Positions 41,521-52,176 of a DNA stretch of 64,000 nt are shown piece after piece. Under the pieces are notes generated by a model. That model saw only the letters and a list, made by a program, of their open reading frames with translations. It did no database searches and was not told where the DNA came from. Within the stretch, counting starts at the first letter, position 1. Each line of letters opens with the position of its first letter. The position numbers were made by a program, and so were the translations under genes. The DNA lies in NCBI RefSeq assembly GCF_035582795.1, contig NC_134365.1, positions 139,279,077 through 139,343,076 of the forward strand, read 5' to 3'. Source of the DNA: Mycteria americana (lineage: Eukaryota > Chordata > Aves > Ciconiiformes > Ciconiidae).

Positions 41521-41810
41521 TCGCTGCTGCTGTCTCTTGGGGGCAGCTGCCTGCACGGCCTCCGGCGCTCAGCCCCTCCTTCCCCTCCGGCTGCCTGGGG
41601 CTCCCAGGCCCCTGCCCTTCGCTAGCCCCCCCGGGAAGTCCCCCCGGCGTCTCCAGCTGAGGGGTACGTGGGTGCCAACCGGCCAGGCTGCTCCTGGTGC
41701 CTTCCCGAGCGTGTCCGCAGAGCCCTGCACGGCGTGGGCTCGCTCAGGTCCCCCGTGCGCCCCGGCACGTCCAGAAGTGTCTGGGGAGCTGCTGAGGAAG
41801 TGACGAGGGC
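41521..41810. promoter_or_regulatory. CpG-dense patch
   Basis: By hand count about 22 CpG fall in roughly 290 bases of GC-rich sequence, with two C-runs near 41,625 and 41,640. CpG density is far above the flanks. It could be a small CpG island or a GC-biased conversion spot. Overlapping frames in both orientations (71-122 codons) have no recognisable content. Confidence 0.4.
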
Positions 41811-44800
41811 TGGCTGCAAATATAGGTTGTGTCCCGGCTGTGAACTTGACAGTCAGCAACTGCAAAAGACTTCCGTGGTCTAAAGCAGCATTTTCAGTGC
41901 TTTTTATTCTCTGGGGTTTGTTTTGCTTCGGACGCACCAGAGATCACTGATAACAGATGAGAAAAGCGGAGAGGAGGATTTCTCATTTGCAAACACAAGA
42001 CTCTGCTTCCGGCAGAGGAGATTTTTGCAAATCCTCTGCAAGCAGGGGAGCAGAAGCTCACCACAGAAAATGCACCGGGCTTTACACCCACGGTACCTGC
42101 GTGATGATGCCCAGCTGGCTGACAGGAACGTGCTCCCTCAAGATTTGTTTCTGCTTACTGTCGCCAGGAGGTTTTGAACATGTCCATGTCACACCCCAGG
42201 AAGACAGGTGTAACCATGACACAGGGCAGAAAGCGTTTCAGAGGGGAAGGGAAGAAAACGACTCTACAAACTGGGAAGGAAACGTGAGAACAAGTAAGCT
42301 GGGCCAGTAGTCTGAACTTTCCCCTGAATGCCTTCCCAATCAGTGGCCTCTCATTATTTGATTATCGCAAGAGAAATCTAAAGAGTGTACTCACTGATTC
42401 CTGCATAAACGCTAACCCGTAACATGGGCTGTAGTTGCATACTTTACATTTTTACCGGAGCATATGGGGCCTGAGCGCTCTGCTACCATGTACTGAGACA
42501 GCTGTGAAGAGCCAAAACAGCTGAGACACTGCTCGTTGCAACAGATCAGTCAAGACAGACCAACGCAAATGTTGCTCGATATTGGCTTTTATATTTCTGC
42601 TTATTGTAAGTTCAATGGGTGTAGTGCCCAGCAGTCTCATCTGTGGTTTCTGCTACACGTGGCTCCGACCAGAGAGCTTACTAAAGGCTTTTTGTGGTCC
42701 CATTAAGTAGCAGCCGTGCAGAAGGCGGACATGGATGATCAAATAAGAGAACAAACGAGGCAACACTGATCAGCACAGCAAGCTGAAGGTATCATTTCCT
42801 TGTTGCAGTTCAGATTTTTGTAGGCAACGCAGCAAAGGACATTTTTAAGGGTGCATTCAAAGAGCTGCACAGTAGCCTGTTACCAGAGAGCAGTGGGCTC
42901 CGTAGTGAATGCACCCCAACTCAGAGAGGAGGCCTGGGGGGCTGGTGGGCCTGGGATGGACCAGATGGGGCTCTGGTAGTGAAGATGTACGGCACTCGCT
43001 TATGTAGTCACACAGGGTGTAAGTGGTGGGACGTAGAGAAAACGGTGTGCCGGGAAAAAGGCAACCCATGGTAAAATCTGATAAGGGAAGAGGAAGAAGG
43101 GGCTGCAAGGGCTGTGCCCCTAAAGCAGAAGGGTAGGGCAGCTGGTGACAGTTTGGGAGGGAGAAGCAACAAGGGATAAACAGCCTCTTTCCTCCCCAGC
43201 CCTTGCGGTATACAGTGATGATTAAGATCTGAACTGATTTATATTGACTGAAGCTTTGCCGTCTCACTTATCCCAGTTCTTCACAATGTAACCCCCTTCT
43301 CACACCCTAGCCATCACTCTGCTCTTATTGATCATGATTTTACATAAGGAACAGGCTGACTTTCCTTCCCACCCACACACACTTGTCAGGCTTTTTGTGT
43401 ATAACAGTGATTTTTAAATCCTCGGGCACTGAATTTCTTGCTCTGAAATCTTCCAAACCACTCTTGACAATATTATTCTATCTTTCTAGCCTGCAGAGCA
43501 CTCAGGAAAGTCATATGTAAAGCTAGCTTTATTGTAGCTAGTGCAGAAATTTGAGCTTTGCATGTGGTATAAATCTTATGTCTCAGCAAAGTTTTCCATT
43601 TCCTCATGCAACAGGGATGTGCATGCACAAATCCTGGCTTTGCACATCAGGTGTTGTACATGTGTCAGTCAGGCACATGCAAAATTGCAGTTCTGTCTGA
43701 GAAGCAGGATCCAAGCAAACAGCATTAGTGGCAATCCCTTGCACTGCTGCTCTCGTCACATATCCTTGGCCTCTCAGGTCCCTGGGAATTGTCCTATACA
43801 TCTTCTATAAAAGAAAAAAAGAACCCTCCCTTTTTTTTTTTTCTGAGGCCAAGACTTGGGCTACACAGACTTCAGTCCAGGAAACCCAAGAAGGATGTGA
43901 TTTTTTTAATCAGTGTTAACAGGTAGTGTGGAGGCAATTAAATCATTATCACGGTGTTTAAGCCATGTTAGTGAGTTGCATAAAGGAAGTAGGCAAGTAA
44001 GAGGTAGAAAATACACTGTTCCTTTCATTTTCTGAACAAGCCTAGAACTGTGTTCCAAGCTCTTTAACCAAACTGAGTAGTTACTGACCTTATGAGGACA
44101 CCCAAAACTAAATAGCTGTTATCAATTCGCCTGTAACACAGCCCCTGTGGACCCAAGAAGAGAGGCTGTTCATGATGAGATTGCCGTTTTTGAGATGGGT
44201 AGAGTTTTGCATCCTGGCTGACCTGGTCCACACATGCCGCTGTTGAGAACAGTGGTCTCCCTGCATCCTGCAGGTGCCTTGCTTCCCCACGGAACAAAAC
44301 AAGCAACATATTCACCGTACCAAAGGAAGGGGTTAGCTTAGCGCCCTGCAGTCACAGTGCTGGCACAAGGGAGGGGAGAAAAGGAGGAAGAGTGAATCCT
44401 CCTTTCAGCATCGGCTTTCTGTAACATGGATTTGCACCCTGCAGTCTTGCCTACGCCCGCCTCTTTGTTTCCTTCAGATTGTACAATCCATTTAAACCGA
44501 TTAACTAATGGGATACAAATTCACAATGTACCCATGTAACAATCAAGCCTGTATTAAAGAAAAGCATTTTAAACTCCTTCTGTCACCAGCTTTGGCAAAG
44601 CGAGCTTGACTCCAGCGCAGCCTGGAGCCCCGGCCCCCTGTGCCATGCGTCCCTGCTGCTGGCGGGAGCTCTCTGCACTCCCACCCAACCCCACCAGCTC
44701 CCTCCTCTCCCAGGCACAGTGCCCGTGGGGGTGCTTCCACAGTGGGGGGCTGATGCAGCTCTTGTGACCCCAACCTCAGCTCGCCATGCCGTCACACAGG

Positions 44801-45941
44801 GAAGGTGCCACACAAAGCCTGAGCTTTCCTCATGCTCTCTTTCTGCCCCTTCATCCTGTGGCCACCACAGAGGAAAGGGATCCCAAAGACAGGGGGAGAA
44901 AGGATGGAAACAAGGGTGGGATGGATTTTCCCTGGTCCGTCTCAAATTTATTCTGTGCTCCCCACTTTGAGAAGAACTGGTCTATCTCATATCCCCTCAG
45001 CACTCTGACTAGGCTTTTAGGTTTTGATTAAAAATAACCACAACCTAAAAGAAATTAAGATAGCTACTAGATTTTTCTCTTTTTCCCTTTAAGAAGCCGA
45101 AATAGATGAAAGGAAGAGTTAATGTCAGGAATTTTCCCAGATGAGTTTTCTTTTGATGTCCTAGTGCAGTCTATATTTATTAATGATATTTAATGCCTGC
45201 TCTCAGTTTAGTGATTTTTTTTTTTCATTTATACAAGTGTGATGAAGGGATGCTAGTGTTAGAGTTGTGTTTCAGTCATCTCAGTTATCCTGGAAAGGTT
45301 TCCAGCAGGCTGGGTGGGAAGGAAATAGGTTTAATGACATCAAGGCATGCTGATACCAACACGTGACCTCTCAATTTACAGCAATAGGTGAAAAATGCCC
45401 TTCTGCTTTAGAAGGAGAAGCATTTCTTGTTTTGAATGGTGAGAAAGGACACAAGTGCATGTTGTTTCTTTCAGAAAAGCTTTTACTCTCATGTTGTCAA
45501 GAGAAGAGATGGAACCTCAGCAGACTCACTTTTAAGCACTGAGGAAGTTTCAGAGCATTGGCATCTTTTTTTGAACTAAAAATTGCTTCATATTTTTATC
45601 CCTCCAAACATTTTTTAGCATCCAAATTTGCTTTAGGTGGTTTCCCCAGGCAATTATGTAAAGAAAGCAGCCCAGTACTATTCATTTGTCTTTATCTTGC
45701 TTCATGCTGTGCCTGGTGGCACAGTGTTGTTCTTCAGTTTCCCATGCTTTTCCATGAAAAATGGGTACACGGAATTCTTTGCTGGACAATGCAGTTATGC
45801 AGTTGTGTTTGTTTTTGCAGATTAAAATCCTGGTTTAGCAGTGTTAGCTTTGGACCTAGCAGCTAGCGTTAGCATGGTGTAGGTTTGGCTGCTACGTTAC
45901 TCCAGGTAAAGCAGAGCTGGCAAGCCTTAGATCTTCATGCC
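41811..45941. other. Non-coding stretch, no gene recognised
   Basis: Short overlapping open frames without recognisable products, the longest on the minus strand at 42857-43267 (136 codons). T-runs lie near 43,832 and 45,218. No repeat family recognised up to the LTR target site, whose left copy (ATGCC) is 45937-45941. Confidence 0.55.
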
Positions 45942-46505
45942 TGTCGTGGTTTAGCCCCAGCCGGCAGCTGAGCACCACGCAGCCGCTCGCTCACTCCCCC
46001 CTGGTGGGATGGGGGAGAGAATCGGAAGAGCAAAAGTAAGAAAACTCGAGGGTTGAGATAAAAACAGTTTAATAGGTAAAGCAAAAGCCACGCATGCAAG
46101 CGAAGCAAAACAAGGAATTCATTCACTACTTCCCACGGGCAGGCAGGTGTTCAGCCATCTCCAGGAAAGCAGGGCTCCATCATGCGTAATGGTTACTTGG
46201 GAAGACAAACGCCATCACTCCAAATGTCCCCCCTTCCCTCCTCTTCCCCAGCTTTATATACTGAGCATGACGTCATATGGTATGGAATAGCCCTTTGGTC
46301 AGTTTGGATCAACTATCCTGGCTGTGTCCCCTCCCAGCTTCTTCTGCACCTGGCAGAGCACAGGAAGCTGAAAAGTCCTTGACTAATGCAGCAACAACTA
46401 AAACATCTCTGCATTATCAACACTGTCTTCAGCACAAATCCAAAACATAGCCCCATACCAGCCACTATAAAGAAAATTAACTCTATCTCAGCTGAAACCA
46501 GGACA
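45942..46505 (-). mobile_element. Solo LTR of an avian endogenous retrovirus, probably ERVL-like
   Basis: Read on the minus strand, this 564-bp element begins TGTCCTGGTTTCAG and ends AAACCACGACA, giving the TG...CA ends of an LTR. It is flanked by exact 5-bp copies of ATGCC (45937-45941 and 46506-46510). A 5-bp duplication is typical of ERVL-class elements, and I recognise the sequence as a common bird LTR. No retroviral internal region or second LTR lies beside it, so it is a solo LTR left by recombination between the ends of a provirus. A U3 region with a TATA-type promoter and a possible ATTAAA poly-A signal (46068-46073) can be seen. It is a non-coding fossil. The intact ends and perfect duplication suggest moderate rather than great age; the subfamily name is uncertain. 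Confidence 0.85.
46254..46275 (-). promoter_or_regulatory. LTR core promoter: CRE palindrome and TATA box
   Basis: Within the LTR, the palindrome TGACGTCA (46268-46275) is a perfect consensus cAMP-response element (CREB/ATF site). A TATA-like sequence (TATATAAA on the minus strand, ending near 46254) follows a few bases downstream in LTR orientation. Whether it is active in the host is unknown. Confidence 0.6.
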
Positions 46506-46510
46506 ATGCC

Positions 46511-46668
46511 CAGAACAGCCTTTTCTATAGCACAGCAATCAGAAAAAAAGTTCAGGGATTAAGTTCATCCACCAGGTCTGTTGCAGTGGTTGAGCTCATA
46601 ACATTGCTCAGTGTTCAAGAAGGGTGAGGATCCCTGAGTGCTGGTAGTGGAGGGTGGTAGCAGCAATT
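46511..46668. other. Short spacer without features
   Basis: Unremarkable sequence between the LTR's right target-site copy (46506-46510) and the purine-rich tract. No feature recognised. Confidence 0.5.
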
Positions 46669-46795
46669 TTTGAAGAAGAGCAGAGGGGAAGCACACACTG
46701 AACGAGAAGAAGAAGAGAAAACAAGTGGAGGAAAGAGATGAAGGAGAGGAAAGAAAAGGAGAAGCAGACAGAGCAAGACAGAGAAATAAGTAAAA
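46669..46795 (+). repeat. Purine-rich tract
   Basis: About 90% of the bases from 46,701 to 46,790 are A or G, with GAAGAAGAAGAG-type runs. The opposite strand reads as a Phe/Leu/Ser-rich frame (46565-46912, 115 codons) only because of this skew; I do not regard it as a gene. Such tracts can form triplex or R-loop structures. Confidence 0.6.
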
Positions 46796-46849
46796 CACAG
46801 TGGTGAGCTGGAGCCGTGAAAGCAGAAATGGAAGTGAAAGAGGGGGTGT

Positions 46850-47075
46850 TTCGGAGGGACACCCAGCACCAGCCCAGCTGCTGCAGGTCAGCGCTGCTCG
46901 GCTGTACCGCACTCGGGCCCTCTGTGATTCCCCGGCACAAGCCCGGGGCTTGTAGAGGGACCGACTGTAGCAGCAGTCGGTCCCTCTCCCGACTGCTGCT
47001 TAGGGACGCCGCTGCACCGACCGGCCACCAAAACAGTCCCGGCCCGCTCTCCTCGGTCAGGCAGAGCAGTACGAA
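46850..47075. promoter_or_regulatory. CpG-dense patch containing hairpins
   Basis: By hand count roughly 20 CpG lie in about 215 bases of GC-rich sequence, near the value expected from composition and well above the flanks. The patch contains the competing hairpins at 46954-47000 and a 7-bp-arm palindrome at 46938-46952. No transcription start signal or exon recognised. Confidence 0.4.
46954..47000. repeat. Two overlapping, mutually exclusive hairpins
   Basis: Stem A pairs 46954-46967 (AGAGGGACCGACTG) exactly with 46974-46987, 14 bp around a 6-base loop. Stem B pairs 46969-46980 (AGCAGCAGTCGG) exactly with 46989-47000, 12 bp around an 8-base loop. They share the central CAGTCGG, so only one can form at a time. 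The arrangement arises from three alternating copies of a CAGTCGG/CCGACTG core. Switch-like RNA function is only a possibility; local template switching is simpler. Confidence 0.75.
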
Positions 47076-49146
47076 ATGAGGCCCTCTGGAAAGGGAGGTT
47101 ACCCCAAAATAAGGTGGGAAATCCCTCCTGGCTAAGGGAAATAGCCGGGAGTCAAAGCATGCAAAATCTCAAAGCTTCCCATCACCGCTGTTATTCATAT
47201 CACTCCTGATCTATTTTTATGCTGAAGTAGCTTCACGTATGGCTGCCCCAGTTGGCTGAAGCTAAGAAAAAAATGAAGCAAAGGCTAGCACTTCCCCACA
47301 GTCAGTAGCCTCCCAGTAAGTAGCCAGCTTACCAGGAAAGAGGATCCTTGTGAACTCATGGTCATTTGTTATTTTCATTCTGCCGCATCAGCATTTCTGG
47401 TGTCTGTGTCAAAGCAAAAAGTCGGTTGCCTGAAACAAGCTCCAGCTGATCTGAAGTCTGAACTAGCCCTACCAAAACCCTAACAACTCATTCCCATATC
47501 TTCCCTTCACTAGTCGAGAAAAGTCCCCCTTGGTTTGCCAAATTTTCAGAATTTTCAGTCCTTGGGCTGTAAGTTTGCTGGGATTTTTTTGTGGATGGTT
47601 TGACTTGCTCTTTTTATTTTGTTCCCCTTTCGCTCTGTGTGGTTATGTAGCGTGGCAGGGCGGAGTGGGCAGGAATGCGCTCCCCTGGCCCATGCACATT
47701 TTCACATCAGGCAGAGGTAACTTGGGAGGGGATGGTGAACTCTCTCCTGGAGCCCAGGCAACACGTCCTAATACTCAGTTTCTCTCATAGCTGTGGAAGT
47801 TGTTAGTGAGGCCAGCGCTGCTTATTCTGAAGTACTTGTCAAGTTGTGCTGTGTGAATCCAGAGGAACAGCTGGTCTGAATTTCTCTAGAAATGGTTCTC
47901 TCGGAGCAGATTCAGCTCATTTCTTTAATTTCTGCTTTGGTTTTGGTCTGCCTGTTCTCCATGCCACCACACCACTGGGACAGCCACACTTGGAGCAGAG
48001 CTTCCTTTTGAAAGATGTTGGTGATTCATAGGCTCCTACCACGACTCTCTGCAGCCCTCCAAACAACTGCTTCACTTGCAGAACAAAACCCAAACCAGAA
48101 ATAGGAAATTCATAGCCAGGTTGCTGGTGTTGTAGAACTGAAGTAATACATTAATAAATTAATCGTGCAGACAGCTTACACACTCTCATTTTGTCCTCGC
48201 AAGAGGTTTTGCAATGGCACTTTTGCTCGGCTATTCAATAGTCTTACGCTGCTTCGCAGGTTGGTAGCTTCATCTGTCAGTGAAGGTACAGAGCAGGATG
48301 AAGCATCAGTGGCAAACATTAAACTTGTAATTCAATAACTCCTTTAATGGCAAGAGGTTGCCAAAGTGTGAAAAAACCACTTTATGACTGAATCGTAGTC
48401 TTGATGCTTACAAGCACAGACTTTAACCAGGCTGCTAATTTCTTCACTACCTATTCATTTGTGTGCATTGTAGGCTATATTTTTATAACTTATGTCAGAC
48501 CAGTGTCTAAGCCTACCACAAAAATTCGTTCCAGCCCTTCTTTTTGCAGTGACCTTTCCATGCAGATGCTCCACAGCGAAGCCGGTCCCCGACGAACCCG
48601 ACGGGGATGAGGCAGGAAATGAAATGCTGAGAATCTCAGGCTTGAGCTGGAAGGCAGCCAGGGCACACTCCGAAAGCAGGCAGCGAGGCTTCTGCCTTGA
48701 ATGTAGGTCACCGCTCACTTATGGAAATTCGCTGCTCGTGCGAAGAGTGCCATGAAGCAGCGCTTTAGGGAGAGGAGGCAAACGTGTAATGCTTTCTGTG
48801 AGGTAATTACAGCGGTGCGAGGGGGAAGGCTCCTGATGGCTTGGGCTTTCTCTACTCCATTTTCACCCCCTCTGTAGAAGTGAGGCATATGAGTGGCTGA
48901 CATCACTAGAGAGATTCCTCGAGGGCACTTTTCACTGGGAAGCGTAGTTTAAACCCAAAATTTCTTGACATAAATGAGGCATCTGTCTTTTGTCTTTTTA
49001 AACAGATTATGCTCAGGAAGTTGTTCCAGGCTGAACTCTATTGTCAAAGCGAGGAGCTGCCTGTGAGCTAATCTCCCCATTGCCTGCAGATCCCTGCCCA
49101 CAAGCCTGCCCGCAGCAATTAATGGGGATCTTTCCTTGCTTCTGGG
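47076..49146. other. Non-coding stretch, no gene recognised
   Basis: Ordinary mixed sequence with short open frames only and no recognised repeat family. Confidence 0.55.
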
Positions 49147-49173
49147 ATACACGCGCGCACACACGCGCACACA
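49147..49173. repeat. Alternating purine-pyrimidine tract (CA/CG), Z-DNA type
   Basis: Twenty-seven consecutive bases strictly alternate purine and pyrimidine. They combine CA steps with two CG-repeat cores (CGCGCGC at 49153-49158 onward and CGCGC at 49164-49168). Alternating CG/CA DNA is the classic Z-DNA-forming sequence. It is also likely to be length-polymorphic. Confidence 0.75.
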
Positions 49174-51600
49174 GATACGCATTGTGGAGATCTGACTTCT
49201 GATGGGCTCTGCTGAATTCAACTGCAGAGCATGCTTACTGTTTGCATGTAACCACACAATTAAATATGCTGGGTATTGTGCTCTGAAAGCAAGCAAGAAA
49301 GAACTAGTTTGGTTAAAATTACAGCCGACAAACCTTTCTCTGGTTTTCATTTCACTGAGTCATCATACTCATCAGAAGAACATCCTCTCTCTTGTATCTC
49401 ATTTAACCCCAGGACAGTAATGCCCAGTTCTCTGCCACTCCTCCATCCCTTGTTTTGGAGCTCCATCACCAGTCACTTAATGCCCTGCTCTGCTGGCCAC
49501 TGTCATCACGCCGTGCCGTCATCCTGCACCTTCGATATACCTTAATGCATCTCAGGCACGATGATGCAACGAAAATGTAACTGTTCAAAAAGAGGTCTCG
49601 AGAGAGCTCGCGCTAAAAAACTTGTACTGGTGCTTCAGTCTCACAGATGAAGCAACTGAGGTCTTTCATATTGGCGATCTGTTCTGAAAAGACAGCATCC
49701 TCTGTTATTAATGATCCCGTTCCTGCCTTTCCATCCTCCAGACCGTATATACTGTCCCTGTGCATTTACATTCCACGTTTTTCTTAGTCCCTGCATGCAA
49801 TCCTCTCTATTACACTAAATCTTATGATAAAAATGGCTTTTGTGTCCATCATACCACTAACAGTTGCACTTTCCAGAAACATACTCCTGACAGATAATGC
49901 AGTTTGTCTGTATGATGCACACCAGCACTAAGATTAGCTCTTCACTGTAGCTTTGGGCCTGAATCAGAAGTTGCCCTATGTCTGTGACAACAGCTACTAT
50001 GAAAAAAGAGGCTCCTATCTGCCAGCAGAAGAGGGGCTGTAAAAGGAAAGGATGCTGCCTGGCAGATAAAAGTAGGACATCAGGCCCCAGTCTCATACTG
50101 TCTCAGTTCTGGCTTGATGCCATGATTATTTCATCTTGCTGGGAAATACCGTGGTTAGAGAGATGGTGCATCTCAGTTCAGTCGCTCTGAGCTGAGAGGA
50201 GAAACTCCTGCAAGGGAGTTTCAGATCCCAAATCTGATACATATTTAATACCATTTTTAACACAGCTGTCAGGACAAAATACTTTACTGGCCAACGACCA
50301 GTTCTGAAGAAATACATCTAGGATTTAGGGAGGACGTAGGTACCTACATCTGAAATTATAGCGCAAAAAACCCCACTGGCCCTGACTTTTAGAGAATTTT
50401 TCTGCTAATACTTACCGTTTTAAATTCCTCCACCCCTAGAGATGCGTCTCTGAGCATGCCTAGAAGTGCCTTGCTGCTAACCTGGTTGAACAGGTTGCCA
50501 CCTGAGCCTGATCAGGATTCACAGATTGGAATACAAATTCTCCGTTCTATCTGTTAGCAGCCAGACAGACAAATTTTCCAGTTCCTCCTTGGCTTAATAC
50601 ACCTAGTTAGAGTGTTTCTGAAAATGGCCAGCTTTTCATTGCAGGAGCCAGCCGCAGCCACAGCTCTTTCTGTAAGATAATAATGAATTGCAGTTCTGCT
50701 TCTGGAAAGCAGTATCACTTGTGATCCAAGGAAACCCCCACTCTAGCCAGAGTCTGGGCTCCAGCACTCTGCTCTGCAGTGACTTGGTAAATCACTTAAC
50801 CTCCCCACGCCCTGGGTTGCTGAGCTGTGGGACAAGTATGCTATGGACTCATCGGATGCTGAGAAATTTCGTTCAAGGTTTGTGCAATGACGCGTACAAT
50901 GAACTGTCAGTGGGACTTGTCTACAAAGCCTCTACTTCCCAAATACAAGCCTCCACCTATTTAGCACAGGAATAGCTCCATTAGATGATAATATCAGGAA
51001 GCGATTGTACTTTATTCAGGCACCTATAAGAGAAGGGTATGATAACATGTGGTTATTGTGCAAAAGTAATAAAATGCCCCAAGACCCTTAGTGGAAAGAG
51101 CTGATAGGACTTGAGTTCTCAGAGGGTAAATTATTTATGATCCACCCGTCTGAATTATTTATCCTCCATTAATTTCTATGCCCTAGAGGGAGATTTCTGT
51201 TATGCAGCTCTAGTCATCTAAAAGTTGGATATCTAGTCAAAGTTGATTGTCTGAGGTCATTTGATAGTGGAAATATGGGCAACTCCAGAGGAAGAGTCAC
51301 CCCTCCTACCTTAGACACCTCCCTCAGACTCTCCACATTGACCAGAGAAAAATTCGAGATGCCTAGCTCAGACTAGAGAGCTACCTTCAAATGCTAAATC
51401 TGTGCAGGACCCATCCTGGGCATGCGATTAGACCCTGGCGTGGGTGCACCAGTGAGCCTGTTGCTGCCCCATGCTGGGCCAGGGCTTGTTGCAGGCAGGG
51501 CACCCTGCCCGTTCCTGCTCCCGCTGCCAGACTCGCTCCAGAGCCATCGGCACCTGGCTGAGGCAGCACGCAGGCAGGGTGATAGCAAGAGATTAATGAT
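49174..51600. other. Non-coding stretch, no gene recognised
   Basis: Mixed sequence with an 8-bp-arm hairpin near 50,198-50,219. No open frame with recognisable content. Confidence 0.55.
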
Positions 51601-51740
51601 TTGGGAAAGATGATGAAGATGGGGTGAAGGAAAGAGGAGAGAGATGGAGAATGAGAAGAAGAAAGCAAAAATACAAGAAATGGAAATCAGCTGCCGGAAA
51701 GACAGCAGTAAGGGGAGAAGGAAAGAAAGGAAGAAAGGGT
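51601..51740 (+). repeat. Purine-rich tract upstream of the pyrimidine repeat
   Basis: Roughly 84% of the bases are A or G on the plus strand, with GAAAGAAAGGAAGAAAGGG-type runs near 51,720. It lies about 130 bases before a pure C/T repeat, so strand bias reverses sharply between the two. Confidence 0.6.
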
Positions 51741-51872
51741 CGTTTGGGAGAAACAAAACAAAAAACCGAACGCCATTTGCAGCCATCATTTAAGGTTGGA
51801 GCTTGGCACTCCCCGCAGGAAGACGGATGGGTGCGTGACCAGGCAGAGCCATCCCCCAGAGCGGGGCAGGCG

Positions 51873-52176
51873 CTCTCCTCTCCTCTCCTCTCCTCTCCTC
51901 TCCTCTCCTCTCCTCTCCTCTCCTCTCCTCTCCTCTCCTCTCCTCTCCTCTCCTCTCCTCTCCTCTCCTCTCCTCTCCTCTCCTCTCCTCTCCTCTCCTC
52001 TCCTCTCCTCTCCTCTCCTCTCCTCTCCTCTCCTCTCCTCTCCTCTCTTCTCCTCCCCTCTCCTCTCCTCCCCTCTCCTCTCCTCCCCTCTCCTCTCCTC
52101 TCCTCTCCTCTCCTCTCCTCTCCTCTCCTCTCCTCTCCTCTCCTCTCCTCTCCTCTCCTCTCCTCTCCTCTCCTCT
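51873..52176. repeat. (TCCTC)n pentanucleotide satellite, 304 bp
   Basis: About 61 tandem copies of a five-base C/T unit. The first 175 bases (51873-52047) are uninterrupted. Single-base variants occur at 52048, 52056, 52071 and 52086. From 52051 to 52095 the order TCCTC CCCTC TCCTC repeats three times, a 15-base higher-order unit. The array is homopyrimidine on this strand and mirror-symmetric, the combination that allows intramolecular triplex (H-DNA). Long open frames on both strands here (Leu-Ser-Ser-Pro on plus, Arg-Gly-Glu-Glu on minus) are artefacts of a repeat with no stop codon. Array length may be unreliable in the assembly. Confidence 0.95.

Noticed and set aside
45935-46126. Small minus-strand open frame over the LTR
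   Set aside because: It crosses the LTR end into flanking DNA; LTRs of this type do not encode protein.
46565-46940. Minus-strand frames rich in Leu, Phe and Ser, resembling membrane segments
   Set aside because: They are the complement of the purine-rich tract at 46,669-46,795; hydrophobicity follows from pyrimidine codons.
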